A stretch of DNA of 64,000 nt from DAHUXD01 sp963736455. GTDB taxonomy: Bacteria; Acidobacteriota; Thermoanaerobaculia; UBA5066; Gp7-AA6. Positions 14,925 to 23,285 of the stretch are shown here, piece by piece. Under the pieces are notes generated by a model. That model was not told the DNA's origin. It did not search any database and saw only the letters and a list, made by a program, of their open reading frames with translations. The stretch spans positions 496,001 through 560,000 of the forward strand of contig CAVTON010000002.1 of assembly GCA_963736455.1 (NCBI GenBank), read 5' to 3'. Position numbers and translations under genes: made by a program. Every line of letters begins with the position of its first letter. Within the stretch, counting starts at the first letter, position 1.

Positions 14925-16622
14925 ATGACGAGCCCGAAGCAGCGGAGATCTCTCGGCGCGGTGGCCGGCTCGTTGCTCGGCCTCGGGATCGCCCTCCTGG
15001 TCTGGCCGCGGCTGTCGTTGCGCGCCGCGGCGGGCCAGCTTCCGGGTCATGCGTCCGCCGCCGGATTCGATCCGCGGGGCGAGGTGCTGCGCCTTCTCGT
15101 GGTCGTGCTGCTGCCGATGGCCGGGGGCGCGGCGGCGTGGCGCTTCAACGGTCCCCGCACGCGGACCTGTCGGGCCGGAGCCGGGCCGCGCCGGCCGGTT
15201 CCGGGGCGTCGGAGAGCCGCGGCCCCGCCGCGGATCCTGATCCCGGCGGTCGCGGCTCACGCCCTCACCGCGTGGGTCTTTCTCGTCACGCCCCTCGGGG
15301 CAGGGTGGGTCGCCCCGTTCGTCGAGCTCGCCGTGCTTCTCCTCTGCAGCCTCGGCCTCGCGGCCGCGCTCGGCGCCGGACGCCTCGAGGAGGGCGCCGC
15401 CTACCTCGGCGCCGCCGCTCCGGTCCTGCCGTTCGCCCTGCTCGGATCGAGACCGAACGCCTTCTGGTGGAGCGTCGGTCTTGCGGCCTACGCGCTGCCG
15501 GCGCTCGCTCGCCTCGTCGCCATCGTCCGCCCGGCCGCCGCGCGAATCGCGCGCTCGCTCGTTCTCGTCGCGCTGCTGCCGGGCAGCGTGACCGCGATGG
15601 CCGCCGCCGGCATGCGGGCGCCGTACATCGTGAGCGTCTTCGAGGACGGTCATGCGCTTTTGCCGGCCTCCGAGTACATGCGCGGGAAGCTTCCCTATCG
15701 CGACGTCCTCCCCGTCCACGGCCTCGTCAGCGACGGTTTGCTCGCCCTGGCGCAGCTGCGGTTCTTCGGCGACGACTACGCGGGCCTGAAGCGAGGAGAA
15801 AAGATCTCCGGCGCCTTCTTCTGGCCCGCCTTCTACGCGGTCGGGTATGCCGCGACCGGAAACCCCGCCGTCGCGTTCGGCGGCCTCCTCCTGTCGTTCC
15901 TCTTCGCACCTCAGCTCGAGCTGTTCCGGGCGACGGCGTCGCTCTGGACGCTGGCCCTGGCGCTCTACGCGTCCCGAAGTCGAAAACCCCGAGCGTGGGC
16001 GGCGTGCGGCATGGCGCTGCCCCTGTGCCTCTGCATCGCGGTCGAATTCGCGCTCTACGCCGCCGGGGGCGTCGCCGTGGCGCTCTGGGTCGCGCGGGGG
16101 CGGCGCGGCGATCACCTGCGCCGGCTCGCCCTCGGCGCCCTGACCTCCGGAGGCGCGATCGCGCTCTTTTTCGCGGCCCACGGGATTTTCGGAGAGTTCC
16201 TGCGCACGACGTTCGTGTTCGTGCCGTCCCTGCTGCCGGTGTACGCGCTCGGGTTTCCGAGAGTCGCCCTTGCCGGCAACGGGCCGCCGGTCATGGCCGC
16301 GATCGCGAACGAAACCCTGCTCCTCTACGGATTCGTGGCGGTTTCGGTCGTCCTTCTCGGGGCGTGGCTTCCGCGCGCCCCCGCGGTCGGCTCTCGCGCC
16401 CGCTCCGTGCTGCCGATCTGCGCGTGGGCCGCGCTCTCGCCGCTCTCCGTCCTGGAGCGCCTCCACACCGGGTACGGAGCCCTGGTCGTTCCGATCGGGC
16501 TGCTGCTTCTCGCCCGATGGCTGCGGGGAGGGAGGCCGTGGACGAGCCCTCGCGCCTGGATTCCAGCAACCGCGCTCGTCCTGCTCGCTCGCTGCGCAGG
16601 CCGGTGCCGCTCGTCGTCATAG
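14925..16622 (+). CDS. Polytopic membrane protein, N-terminal part (frameshifted gene)
   Basis: This 565-residue frame encodes about eleven hydrophobic segments and the motif YRDVLPVHGLVSDGLL, recalling integral-membrane glycosyltransferase-like proteins of Acidobacteria with unknown substrate. The last residues (RCAGRCRSSS) lose the membrane character, while the coding signal moves into another frame between about 16585 and 16604. That second frame runs on to 17119. The gene is therefore probably one protein of about 730 residues broken by a single indel. Whether this is a true mutation or an assembly error cannot be told here. Confidence 0.6.
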   Translation: MTSPKQRRSLGAVAGSLLGLGIALLVWPRLSLRAAAGQLPGHASAAGFDPRGEVLRLLVVVLLPMAGGAAAWRFNGPRTRTCRAGAGPRRPVPGRRRAAAPPRILIPAVAAHALTAWVFLVTPLGAGWVAPFVELAVLLLCSLGLAAALGAGRLEEGAAYLGAAAPVLPFALLGSRPNAFWWSVGLAAYALPALARLVAIVRPAAARIARSLVLVALLPGSVTAMAAAGMRAPYIVSVFEDGHALLPASEYMRGKLPYRDVLPVHGLVSDGLLALAQLRFFGDDYAGLKRGEKISGAFFWPAFYAVGYAATGNPAVAFGGLLLSFLFAPQLELFRATASLWTLALALYASRSRKPRAWAACGMALPLCLCIAVEFALYAAGGVAVALWVARGRRGDHLRRLALGALTSGGAIALFFAAHGIFGEFLRTTFVFVPSLLPVYALGFPRVALAGNGPPVMAAIANETLLLYGFVAVSVVLLGAWLPRAPAVGSRARSVLPICAWAALSPLSVLERLHTGYGALVVPIGLLLLARWLRGGRPWTSPRAWIPATALVLLARCAGRCRSSS

Positions 16623-17119
16623 CCGCCGACGCGATTTCGAGGGCCCAACCTCCGCCCGGGCTGGTCGCCCTCTCGGAGCCGCGTCGGGCTCACGGAGGCC
16701 TGTACTCGAGTGGCGACGCCGCGCTCGTGGAGGCGACCGGGGAGGCGCTGCAACGGGCCGGCTTTCGCGACACCGACACCTGGCTCGATTTTTCGAGCAT
16801 GCCGGGCCTCTACTACCTTTTCGACCGCGAGTGTCCGATCCGATATGGCGAGGTCGGATTCTTCGAATCGGAGAGCGCGCAGCGGGAGGTCATCGGGGCA
16901 ATCGAGCGCAACCCGCGCGTGCGCGGCGTTCTCATGAGCTCGACGAGTTGGTTTGCAATGATCGACGGCGTCGCGAACTCGAAGCGCGCGCCGCTCGTGA
17001 ATGCCTACATCCACGAGAACTTTCATCCCTTCTACCGAAAGGGCGAAGTCGAGTTCTGGCTCAGGAACCCCGCGGACCGCGATCTCGACCGAGCTGCGCC
17101 CGCCGAGAGTCCACGCTGA
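16604..17119 (+). pseudogene. C-terminal part of the frameshifted membrane protein
   Basis: In the second frame the sequence continues as LVVIAADAISRA, then a soluble domain of about 160 residues containing TDTWLDFSSMPGLYYLFDRECP and QREVIGAIERNPRVRGVLM. This is the expected extracytoplasmic tail of a membrane glycosyltransferase-like protein. Without the upstream membrane part it has no plausible role of its own. The boundary given is a GTG at the frame switch, not a confident start. It converges with the DUF192 gene after 14 bp. Confidence 0.55.
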
Positions 17120-17133
17120 TCCTGCGTGGACGG

Positions 17134-17649
17134 CTACTGGGAGGGGCCGCCGCCCGAGGTGTCGAGGAGCGTCAACGTCGAGCCGGCGGTGACCTTCTCC
17201 TTCGCCGCCATGCCGCCGGCGATCTCGAGGACCTGGTGCGCGGGCACCTCCGGACCGTACGTCGCGCAGGGCTCGGCGCGGCACGGCGGAGTGTCCGCGG
17301 AGACGAAGATCACCTTGCCGCTTTCGTCCATCCAGATCATGTCGAGCGGGATCATGGTGTTCTTCATCCAGAAATGATGTGTGCCGGACTCGTGGAACAC
17401 GAAGAGCATTCCCGTTCGATCCGGAAGGCTCTCGCGGTACATGAGTCCCTGGGTCTGCTGCTCGGGGGTGAGCGCGAGCTCGAGGCGATACACCGCGCCG
17501 GAGGGCATTTCGGCGCGCGGGCCCGACACGGCGGACGCCGGGGCGGAGGCCGCCGGCGTCGGCCCGGCCGCGGAGCCTCCGGGCGCCGCCCCGCAGGCCG
17601 AAGCGAAAACGGCGGCGGCTGCGGCCGCGGTGAACCCTCGCCTGATCAA
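17134..17649 (-). CDS. DUF192 domain lipoprotein
   Basis: The 171-residue protein begins with a signal sequence (IRRGFTAAAAAAVFASACG) with a plausible lipoprotein Cys. After an Ala/Pro-rich linker comes a DUF192 domain: YRLELALTPEQQTQGLMYRESL, GMLFVF, HHFWMKNTMIPLDMIWMD and VLEIAGGMA. DUF192 proteins are small periplasmic or secreted beta proteins of unknown function. The TTG start overlaps the pilR stop by four bases (TTGA), making this the last gene of the pilus regulatory operon. Confidence 0.8.
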   Translation of the reverse strand: MIRRGFTAAAAAAVFASACGAAPGGSAAGPTPAASAPASAVSGPRAEMPSGAVYRLELALTPEQQTQGLMYRESLPDRTGMLFVFHESGTHHFWMKNTMIPLDMIWMDESGKVIFVSADTPPCRAEPCATYGPEVPAHQVLEIAGGMAAKEKVTAGSTLTLLDTSGGGPSQ

Positions 17650-19088
17650 GCGGGGCCGCCCTTCGCCTCGGCCGGGCCGTCGTCCTCGCCCTCGTACATC
17701 TCTTCGCGGTGCACGAGGTTGTATTTCTTGGCGTAGTAGCGGAAGGACCGAAAGGACATGTGGAGCAGCTCGGCCGCCTTCGTCTGGACGCCGCCGCAGC
17801 GATCGAGCGCCTCGCGCATGAGGCGCTTGCCCACGGTCTCGAGGTACGCCTCGAGGTTGATTCCCTCCTCGGGCAGGCTCTCGAAATCGGGAACGCGCGT
17901 CCGGACGCCGAGGACGATCGCCTCGGGCAGGCTCGACGCGTTGATGACCGGTCCCGCTTCGAGGGCCACGGTGCGCTCGAGCGTGTTCTCGAGCTCGCGG
18001 ACGTTGCCGGGCCAGGGATAGGCCTCGAGCAGCCGCATGGCCTCGATCGAGATCCTCTTTTCCGGGATCTTCTGTTCCCTGCAGATCGCCGTGATGAAGT
18101 GCGAGGTCAGCGGCGCGATGTCCTCCGCGCGGGATCTCAGGGGCGGCAGCGCGATCGGAATGACGTTGATCCGGTAGTAGAGATCCTCGCGGAACCGGCT
18201 CTCGGCGACGAGGTCGGTCAGGTCGCGGTTGGTCGCGGCGATGATGCGCACGTCCACCGAGACCTCGTCGTTGCCCCCGACCTTCCGGATGAGCTTTTCC
18301 TGGATCGCCCGCAGCAGCTTGACCTGCATCGTCGGCGTCGTCTCGGAGATCTCGTCGAGGAAGAGCGTCCCGCCGTCGGCTTCCTGGAAGAGGCCGCGCT
18401 TCTCGCGCACCGCGCCGGTGAACGCCCCGCGCTCGTGCCCGAAGAGCTCCGATTCGAGCAGCGTCTCCGGGAGCGCTCCGCAATTGATCGACACGAACTT
18501 GCGGTCCTTGCGGATGGACGAAAAATGGATGGCGCGGGCGATGAGCTCCTTGCCCGTCCCGCTCTCGCCCGTCAGCAGGACCGTGGAGGAGACCTTTCCG
18601 ATCCGCTCGATCGTTCGGAATATCTCCTGCATGCGGCTGCCGCGCCCGATGATGTTGGCGAAGGTGTACTTGCCCGCAAGCTCCTGGCGCAGGTACAGGT
18701 TCTCGTCCTGGAGCTGTTTCTCGCCGAGGGCCCGGCGCACGACGAGGACCAGCTCGTCGTTGTTGAAGGGCTTGGAGATGTAATCCACGGCGCCCCGCTT
18801 CATCGCCTCGATCGCGTCCTCCGTGGAGGTATGGGCCGTGATCATGATGACCGGCGTCTCGATCTTCTGGTCGCGGAGTTTCTTGAGGAGATCCAGGCCG
18901 GTCGGCGCGTCATCCCCCATGCGGATGTCGCAAAGCAGGACGTCGGGGTTGCCGCTCTCTGCGGCGGTCAGGCCTTCCGCATAGTTGGATGCCGTGAGGA
19001 CTTCGAATCCCTGCTTGTGGAACAGAAATGCGAGCATGTCCCGGAGAGACTTGTTGTCGTCGACGATCAGGAGCCGCGGGCCGCTCAC
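17646..19088 (-). CDS. pilR: Sigma-54-dependent response regulator PilR-like
   Basis: The 480-residue NtrC-family activator has a receiver domain with phospho-acceptor Asp54 (LLCDIRMGD). Its AAA+ domain has Walker A GESGTGKE at about 174-181 and the sigma-54 contact loop GAFTGA at 221-226. A C-terminal Fis-type helix-turn-helix (QTKAAELLHMSFRSFRYYAKKY) completes it. It is coupled to the pilS kinase gene by GTGA and lies in the pilus gene block, which supports the PilR assignment. The acidic C-terminus (EGEDDGPAEAKGG) is unusual but harmless. It could also act at the sigma-54-type promoters near 1.3 and 3.3 kb, but that is speculation. Confidence 0.9.
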   Translation of the reverse strand: MSGPRLLIVDDNKSLRDMLAFLFHKQGFEVLTASNYAEGLTAAESGNPDVLLCDIRMGDDAPTGLDLLKKLRDQKIETPVIMITAHTSTEDAIEAMKRGAVDYISKPFNNDELVLVVRRALGEKQLQDENLYLRQELAGKYTFANIIGRGSRMQEIFRTIERIGKVSSTVLLTGESGTGKELIARAIHFSSIRKDRKFVSINCGALPETLLESELFGHERGAFTGAVREKRGLFQEADGGTLFLDEISETTPTMQVKLLRAIQEKLIRKVGGNDEVSVDVRIIAATNRDLTDLVAESRFREDLYYRINVIPIALPPLRSRAEDIAPLTSHFITAICREQKIPEKRISIEAMRLLEAYPWPGNVRELENTLERTVALEAGPVINASSLPEAIVLGVRTRVPDFESLPEEGINLEAYLETVGKRLMREALDRCGGVQTKAAELLHMSFRSFRYYAKKYNLVHREEMYEGEDDGPAEAKGGPA

Positions 19089-20755
19089 TGGACGGCCTCC
19101 GGGCTCGGGGCCGTCCGTCCCGTCGTCACGCGGGCGCCGGCTTCGCGCGGCAGCAGTATCGTCACGGTCGTTCCTTCTCCCGGCCTGGATTCCACGTCGA
19201 TCGCGCCCCCGTGGTCCTCGACGATGCGCCGGACGATCGCCATGCCGAGCCCGGTTCCTCCGTCGAAGGCCGTGGAGAAGGGCGTGAAGATGCGGGCCAG
19301 CTCTTCCACGCTCATCCCCCGGCCGGTGTCGCGGAACTTGATGCTATACCAGGCCGCGTCTTCGCGGCCCTCGACGCGGAGCGTCCCTCCCTCGGGCATC
19401 GCGCGGACGGCGTTCTTGGCGACGTTGTAGATGATCTGCCGGATCTGGTCCCGGTCGCCGGACAGCAGCGATTCGGCCGGCTGAACGTCGGCCTCGATGC
19501 GGTGCGCGTCGGACACTTCGTCCGACAGCTTGAAGAGGTCGAGGACCTCCTGGATGTTCCCCGCGACGTCGAACCGCGCGACGCGGCGCTCCTGCGGGCG
19601 GACGAAGCGCAGGAACTCCTCGAGGATCTTGGAGAGACGATTCGACTCGGAGACGATGATCTCCATCAGGCGCCGCTCGGCCGAGCCGACCGAGAGCTCG
19701 TGGGAGAGGACCTGGACCGAGCCGGAGATCGACGCCAGCGGATTGCGGATCTCGTGCGCGATTCCCGCCGCGAGCTCGCCGACGGCCGCGAGCTGCTCGT
19801 TGAAGCGCGCCTGCCGCTCGAGCTTCTTGACCTCGGTGAGGTCCTGGAAAACGATGAGCGCGGCGTCCTGGCCGTCCGGATCCTTGAGGGCGCGCACGGA
19901 GTAGCCGATGACGCGCCGCGAGGCGCCTCGCTCGACGTCGATCTCCGCACGGAAGCCTTCCCGGCCGCGCGTGCGCTGGCGGATCTCGGCCCAGTCGCTC
20001 GGCAGGACGAGGCCGATCTCCGCGAGCCGCTTGCCGACCGCGCGTGCGGGCACGATGCCGAGGATGTCTCCGCCCGCCTGGTTGAGAAACGTGACGCGCT
20101 CGCGAGAGTCCGCCGTGACGAGCCCCGAGGACATCGAGGCGATGACGTTGGCGTAGAGGGTCTGGATGCGGGACAGCGCCTTCTGGCGCTCGCCGAGCTC
20201 CTCGCGGGCGCCGCGGAGCTTCTCGGAGAGGTAGGACACCATGAAGGCGACGCCGTAGAAACCGGCGACCGTGATCGTGAGGTTGTAGCCGATCCGCTCG
20301 ACGCTCGAGTGGGGCGTCGGGGCGAGGGCCGGGCGGGCGAGGACCTCGTAGGCCGTCAGCTCCACCATGAGGCCGTGCAGCAGGGCGGCGGCCGAGGCGA
20401 TGATGAGGGCGCCCGTGCGGTAGAGAAGAAACGCGGCGGCGCCGATGACCACGAGATACAGGAAGGTGAAGACGGAGGAGATTCCGCCCGAGGAGTAGAC
20501 GAGCACGCACACGAGGCCGAGGTCGCCGAGGATCTGGAGGTAGGCCTCGGCGCGCGTCGGCAGGAGGCGGCCGAGCGTCCAGTCGAAGACCGAGAGGACG
20601 ACCGCGGCCGCGCAGAGGCCGTACAGGTACGAGATCGCGACCTCGGCCCCCGACCCGGCCTGGACCAGGATCGCCGACAGGAGAATCATGACGAGGACGA
20701 CGATGCGGACCGTCGTCAGCCAGAAGAGCGAACGCCGGAGAGGGGAGTCGTCCAT
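19085..20755 (-). CDS. pilS: Sensor histidine kinase PilS-like
   Basis: The 556-residue kinase starts with about six membrane helices in the first 190 residues, followed by a PAS domain (about 205-310; IQTLYANVIASMSSGLVTAD). The H-box is AAVGELAAGIAHEIRNPLAS, and the ATP-binding region has NVAKNAVRAM, DTGRGM and GGTGLGMAIVRRIVEDHGG. Multi-pass N-terminus, PAS and HisKA/HATPase order match PilS, which senses pilin in the membrane and phosphorylates PilR. Its stop overlaps the pilR start. A short repeat-rich spacer separates it from pilC. Confidence 0.9.
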   Translation of the reverse strand: MDDSPLRRSLFWLTTVRIVVLVMILLSAILVQAGSGAEVAISYLYGLCAAAVVLSVFDWTLGRLLPTRAEAYLQILGDLGLVCVLVYSSGGISSVFTFLYLVVIGAAAFLLYRTGALIIASAAALLHGLMVELTAYEVLARPALAPTPHSSVERIGYNLTITVAGFYGVAFMVSYLSEKLRGAREELGERQKALSRIQTLYANVIASMSSGLVTADSRERVTFLNQAGGDILGIVPARAVGKRLAEIGLVLPSDWAEIRQRTRGREGFRAEIDVERGASRRVIGYSVRALKDPDGQDAALIVFQDLTEVKKLERQARFNEQLAAVGELAAGIAHEIRNPLASISGSVQVLSHELSVGSAERRLMEIIVSESNRLSKILEEFLRFVRPQERRVARFDVAGNIQEVLDLFKLSDEVSDAHRIEADVQPAESLLSGDRDQIRQIIYNVAKNAVRAMPEGGTLRVEGREDAAWYSIKFRDTGRGMSVEELARIFTPFSTAFDGGTGLGMAIVRRIVEDHGGAIDVESRPGEGTTVTILLPREAGARVTTGRTAPSPEAVQ

Positions 20756-20756
20756 G

Positions 20757-20831
20757 GACGAGTCGTCAGTTACAGTTGTCAGTCGTCAGTTTCGGAACTG
20801 AGAGCTGAGAACTGCGAACTGACAACTCGCT
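20757..20831. repeat. Interspersed AGTT/AACT short repeat between pilC and pilS
   Basis: The spacer is made of short, near-identical CAGT-based words (GTCGTCAGTT, AGTTGTCAGT) followed by their inverse complements (AACTGAGAGCTGAGAACTG, AACTGACAACT). It can fold into an imperfect hairpin. It is unlike the surrounding coding DNA and looks like a mobile intergenic repeat. Confidence 0.45.
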
Positions 20832-22034
20832 TTATCCGATCTTGTTGATCAGCGTGAACATCGGGAGGTACATCGCGATGACGATGCCGCCGATGACGAC
20901 GCCGAGGATGAAGATCATGACCGGCTCGAGCAGCTTGACGAGGCCCGCCACGGCGATGTCCACCTCGTCCTCGTAGAACTCGGCGATCTTGTTGAGCATC
21001 GAGTCCAGGGCGCCCGTCTGCTCGCCGACGCCGATCATCTGGACGACCATGTTGGGGAAGACCTCGGAGTCCTTGAGCGGCTCGACCAGGGTCTTGCCGT
21101 TTTCGACGCTCTTGCGCGTCTCGACGATCGCGTCCTCGACGATCGCATTGCCGGCCGTGCGCGCGGTGATGTCCAGGCTCTCGAGGATCGGCACGCCCGA
21201 AGACGTCAGGGTCGCGAGCGTCCGGCAGAACCGCGCGACCGCGATCTTGCGCAGGATCATGCCGAGGATCGGGGCCTTCAGCATGAAGCCGTCGACGACC
21301 CGGCGCCCCCGGTAGGTCTTGTAGTAGCGCCGGAAGAAGAAGATGAACGCGGCGATGCCGATGACGAAGAAGATGAAGTAGCGCGCGAGGAAATTGGAGG
21401 CCCCGATGACCACGCGCGTCGGGAACGGGAGCTCGGCGCCGAGGCTCGTGAAGAGAGCGGCGAAGGTCGGGATGACCTTCAGGAGGATGACCGCGACGAC
21501 GATGGCCGCGATGCAGATGACCGCGACCGGATAGATGAGGGCGGCCCGGACCTGCGAGCGCAGCTTGACGGCCTTCTCGATGTACGTCGAGAGGCGCTGG
21601 AGAATCGTGTCGAGGATACCGCCCGCCTCGCCGGCGGCGACCATGTTGACGTAGAGATCGTCGAAGGCCTTCGGGTGGCGGCGCATCGCGTCGGCCAGGG
21701 TCGAGCCCGCCTCGACGTCCTGGCGCACCTGCAGGAGGATCTTCGCGAAGTTCTTGTGCTCCTGCTGGTTCGCGAGGATCTCGAGGCACTGGACGAGCGG
21801 GAGCCCCGCGTCGATCATGACCGAGAACTGGCGGGTGAAGACCGCCAGGATCTTGGGCGGGACCCGGAAGCCCATCTTGGTGAGCGAGATCTCCTTGCCG
21901 CGCTCCCGGATGCCCGTGACGACGATGTTCTGACGCCGGAGAGTCGCCAGCGCGACTTCCTTGGTGTCGGCGGCGAGCACGCCCTCCTGGACGAGGCCGG
22001 TGCGGTTTCTTCCCTTCCAGGCGTAATTCGGCAT
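20832..22034 (-). CDS. pilC: Type IV pilus inner-membrane platform protein PilC
   Basis: The 400-residue protein has two GspF/PilC cytoplasmic domains. Each begins with the FTRQFSVMIDAGLPLVQCLE or FCRTLATLTSSGVPILESLD signature, and the protein has three membrane helices, the last near MIFILGVVIGGIVIAMYLP. The N-terminal MPNYAWKGRNRTG is typical of PilC. It anchors the PilB/PilT motors and moves pilin subunits. Its start is 3 nt from the pilT stop, so the two are co-transcribed. Confidence 0.95.
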   Translation of the reverse strand: MPNYAWKGRNRTGLVQEGVLAADTKEVALATLRRQNIVVTGIRERGKEISLTKMGFRVPPKILAVFTRQFSVMIDAGLPLVQCLEILANQQEHKNFAKILLQVRQDVEAGSTLADAMRRHPKAFDDLYVNMVAAGEAGGILDTILQRLSTYIEKAVKLRSQVRAALIYPVAVICIAAIVVAVILLKVIPTFAALFTSLGAELPFPTRVVIGASNFLARYFIFFVIGIAAFIFFFRRYYKTYRGRRVVDGFMLKAPILGMILRKIAVARFCRTLATLTSSGVPILESLDITARTAGNAIVEDAIVETRKSVENGKTLVEPLKDSEVFPNMVVQMIGVGEQTGALDSMLNKIAEFYEDEVDIAVAGLVKLLEPVMIFILGVVIGGIVIAMYLPMFTLINKIG

Positions 22035-22037
22035 GGA

Positions 22038-23156
22038 CTACCTCTTTCCGGCGGTGGCCCCGGACGTCGGCACGTTGACGCCGACGCCCCGGTTGATCAG
22101 CTCCTGCAGCTCGTCCGGCATCGACGAGCGAGAGAGCGCCGCCTCGAGCGTGATCTGTTTCTTCAGGTACAGGGTCGCGAGGGACTGGTTGAACGTCTGC
22201 ATTCCGAACTTGGCCTGTCCGGACTGCATGGTCGAGTAGAGCTGGTGGATCTTGTCCTCGCGGATCAGGTTCCGGATCGCGGCGTTGGGGACGAGAACCT
22301 CGAGGGCCATGACGCGCCCCTTCCCGCTCGAGCGCTCGATGAGGGTCTGGCACAGGATCCCCTCGAGGACGAACGAAAGCTGGGTGCGGATCTGGCTCTG
22401 CTGGTGCGCGGGGAAGACGTCGATGATGCGGTTGATCGACGTCGTCGCCGAGTTCGTGTGCAGGGTGGCCATCGTCAGGTGGCCCGTCTCGGCGATGCGC
22501 AGCGCCGCCTCGATCGTCTCGAGGTCGCGCATCTCGCCGACGAGGACGACGTCGGGATCCTCGCGCAGGACCGACTTCAGGGCGTTGGAGAACGAGTGCG
22601 TGTCGGCGTGCAGCTCGCGCTGGTTGACGAGGCACTTCTTGTGCTGGTGAAGGAACTCGATCGGGTCCTCGATGGTGACGATGTGCAGCTGCTTCTCGCG
22701 GTTGATCTTGTCGATCATCGCCGCCTGGGTCGTCGTCTTGCCGGAGCCGGTCGGTCCGCACACGAGGATGAGCCCGCGCGGCTTGTCGCACAGAAGTTCG
22801 ACGACCGGAGGCAGCCCCAGCTCCTTGAAGCCCAGGATCTCGTAGGGGATCTGCCGGTACACGCCGGCGACCGCGCCGCGCTGCTGGAAGTTGTTTGCCC
22901 GGAACCGGGCCATGCCCTTGACGCCGAAGGAGAGGTCGAGCTCGAGGTTCTCCTCGAACCGGTGCTTCTGGGCGTCGGTCAGGACGGAGTACGCCAGCTG
23001 CTTGGTCTCCGGAACCGTGAGCGGCGGATAGGGAAGCGGGATGAGCTTTCCGTCGAGGCGCACCATCGGCGGCGATTGCGTCGTCAGATGAAGGTCCGAC
23101 CCCCCCATCTCCACCATTTGCTTGAGCAGGCCGTGGAGCGTGGTCTCACTCGCCAT
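22038..23156 (-). CDS. pilT: Type IV pilus retraction ATPase PilT
   Basis: The 372-residue hexameric ATPase powers pilus retraction. Walker A is VCGPTGSGKTTT, the Asp box is TIEDPIEFLH, Walker B is VVLVGEMRDLETIEAAL and the His box is TGHLTMATLHTNSA. The AIRNLIREDK motif characteristic of PilT-type retraction ATPases is present near the C-terminus, distinguishing it from PilB and GspE. The ATG follows a G-rich ribosome-site-like stretch. A 129-bp gap separates it from pilB upstream. Confidence 0.95.
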   Translation of the reverse strand: MASETTLHGLLKQMVEMGGSDLHLTTQSPPMVRLDGKLIPLPYPPLTVPETKQLAYSVLTDAQKHRFEENLELDLSFGVKGMARFRANNFQQRGAVAGVYRQIPYEILGFKELGLPPVVELLCDKPRGLILVCGPTGSGKTTTQAAMIDKINREKQLHIVTIEDPIEFLHQHKKCLVNQRELHADTHSFSNALKSVLREDPDVVLVGEMRDLETIEAALRIAETGHLTMATLHTNSATTSINRIIDVFPAHQQSQIRTQLSFVLEGILCQTLIERSSGKGRVMALEVLVPNAAIRNLIREDKIHQLYSTMQSGQAKFGMQTFNQSLATLYLKKQITLEAALSRSSMPDELQELINRGVGVNVPTSGATAGKR

Positions 23157-23285
23157 ACAGCGGTCCCCCGATTGTTGTGTCGCAGTAGTTTACGCCTGTT
23201 GGAGGGGTAAGGAAAGACGGCAGAAGGGGCTCCCGGTAAGGTGTGGGTCGGCGGTTTTCGAAGGTCCGCTGACCGGATCTCTGCC

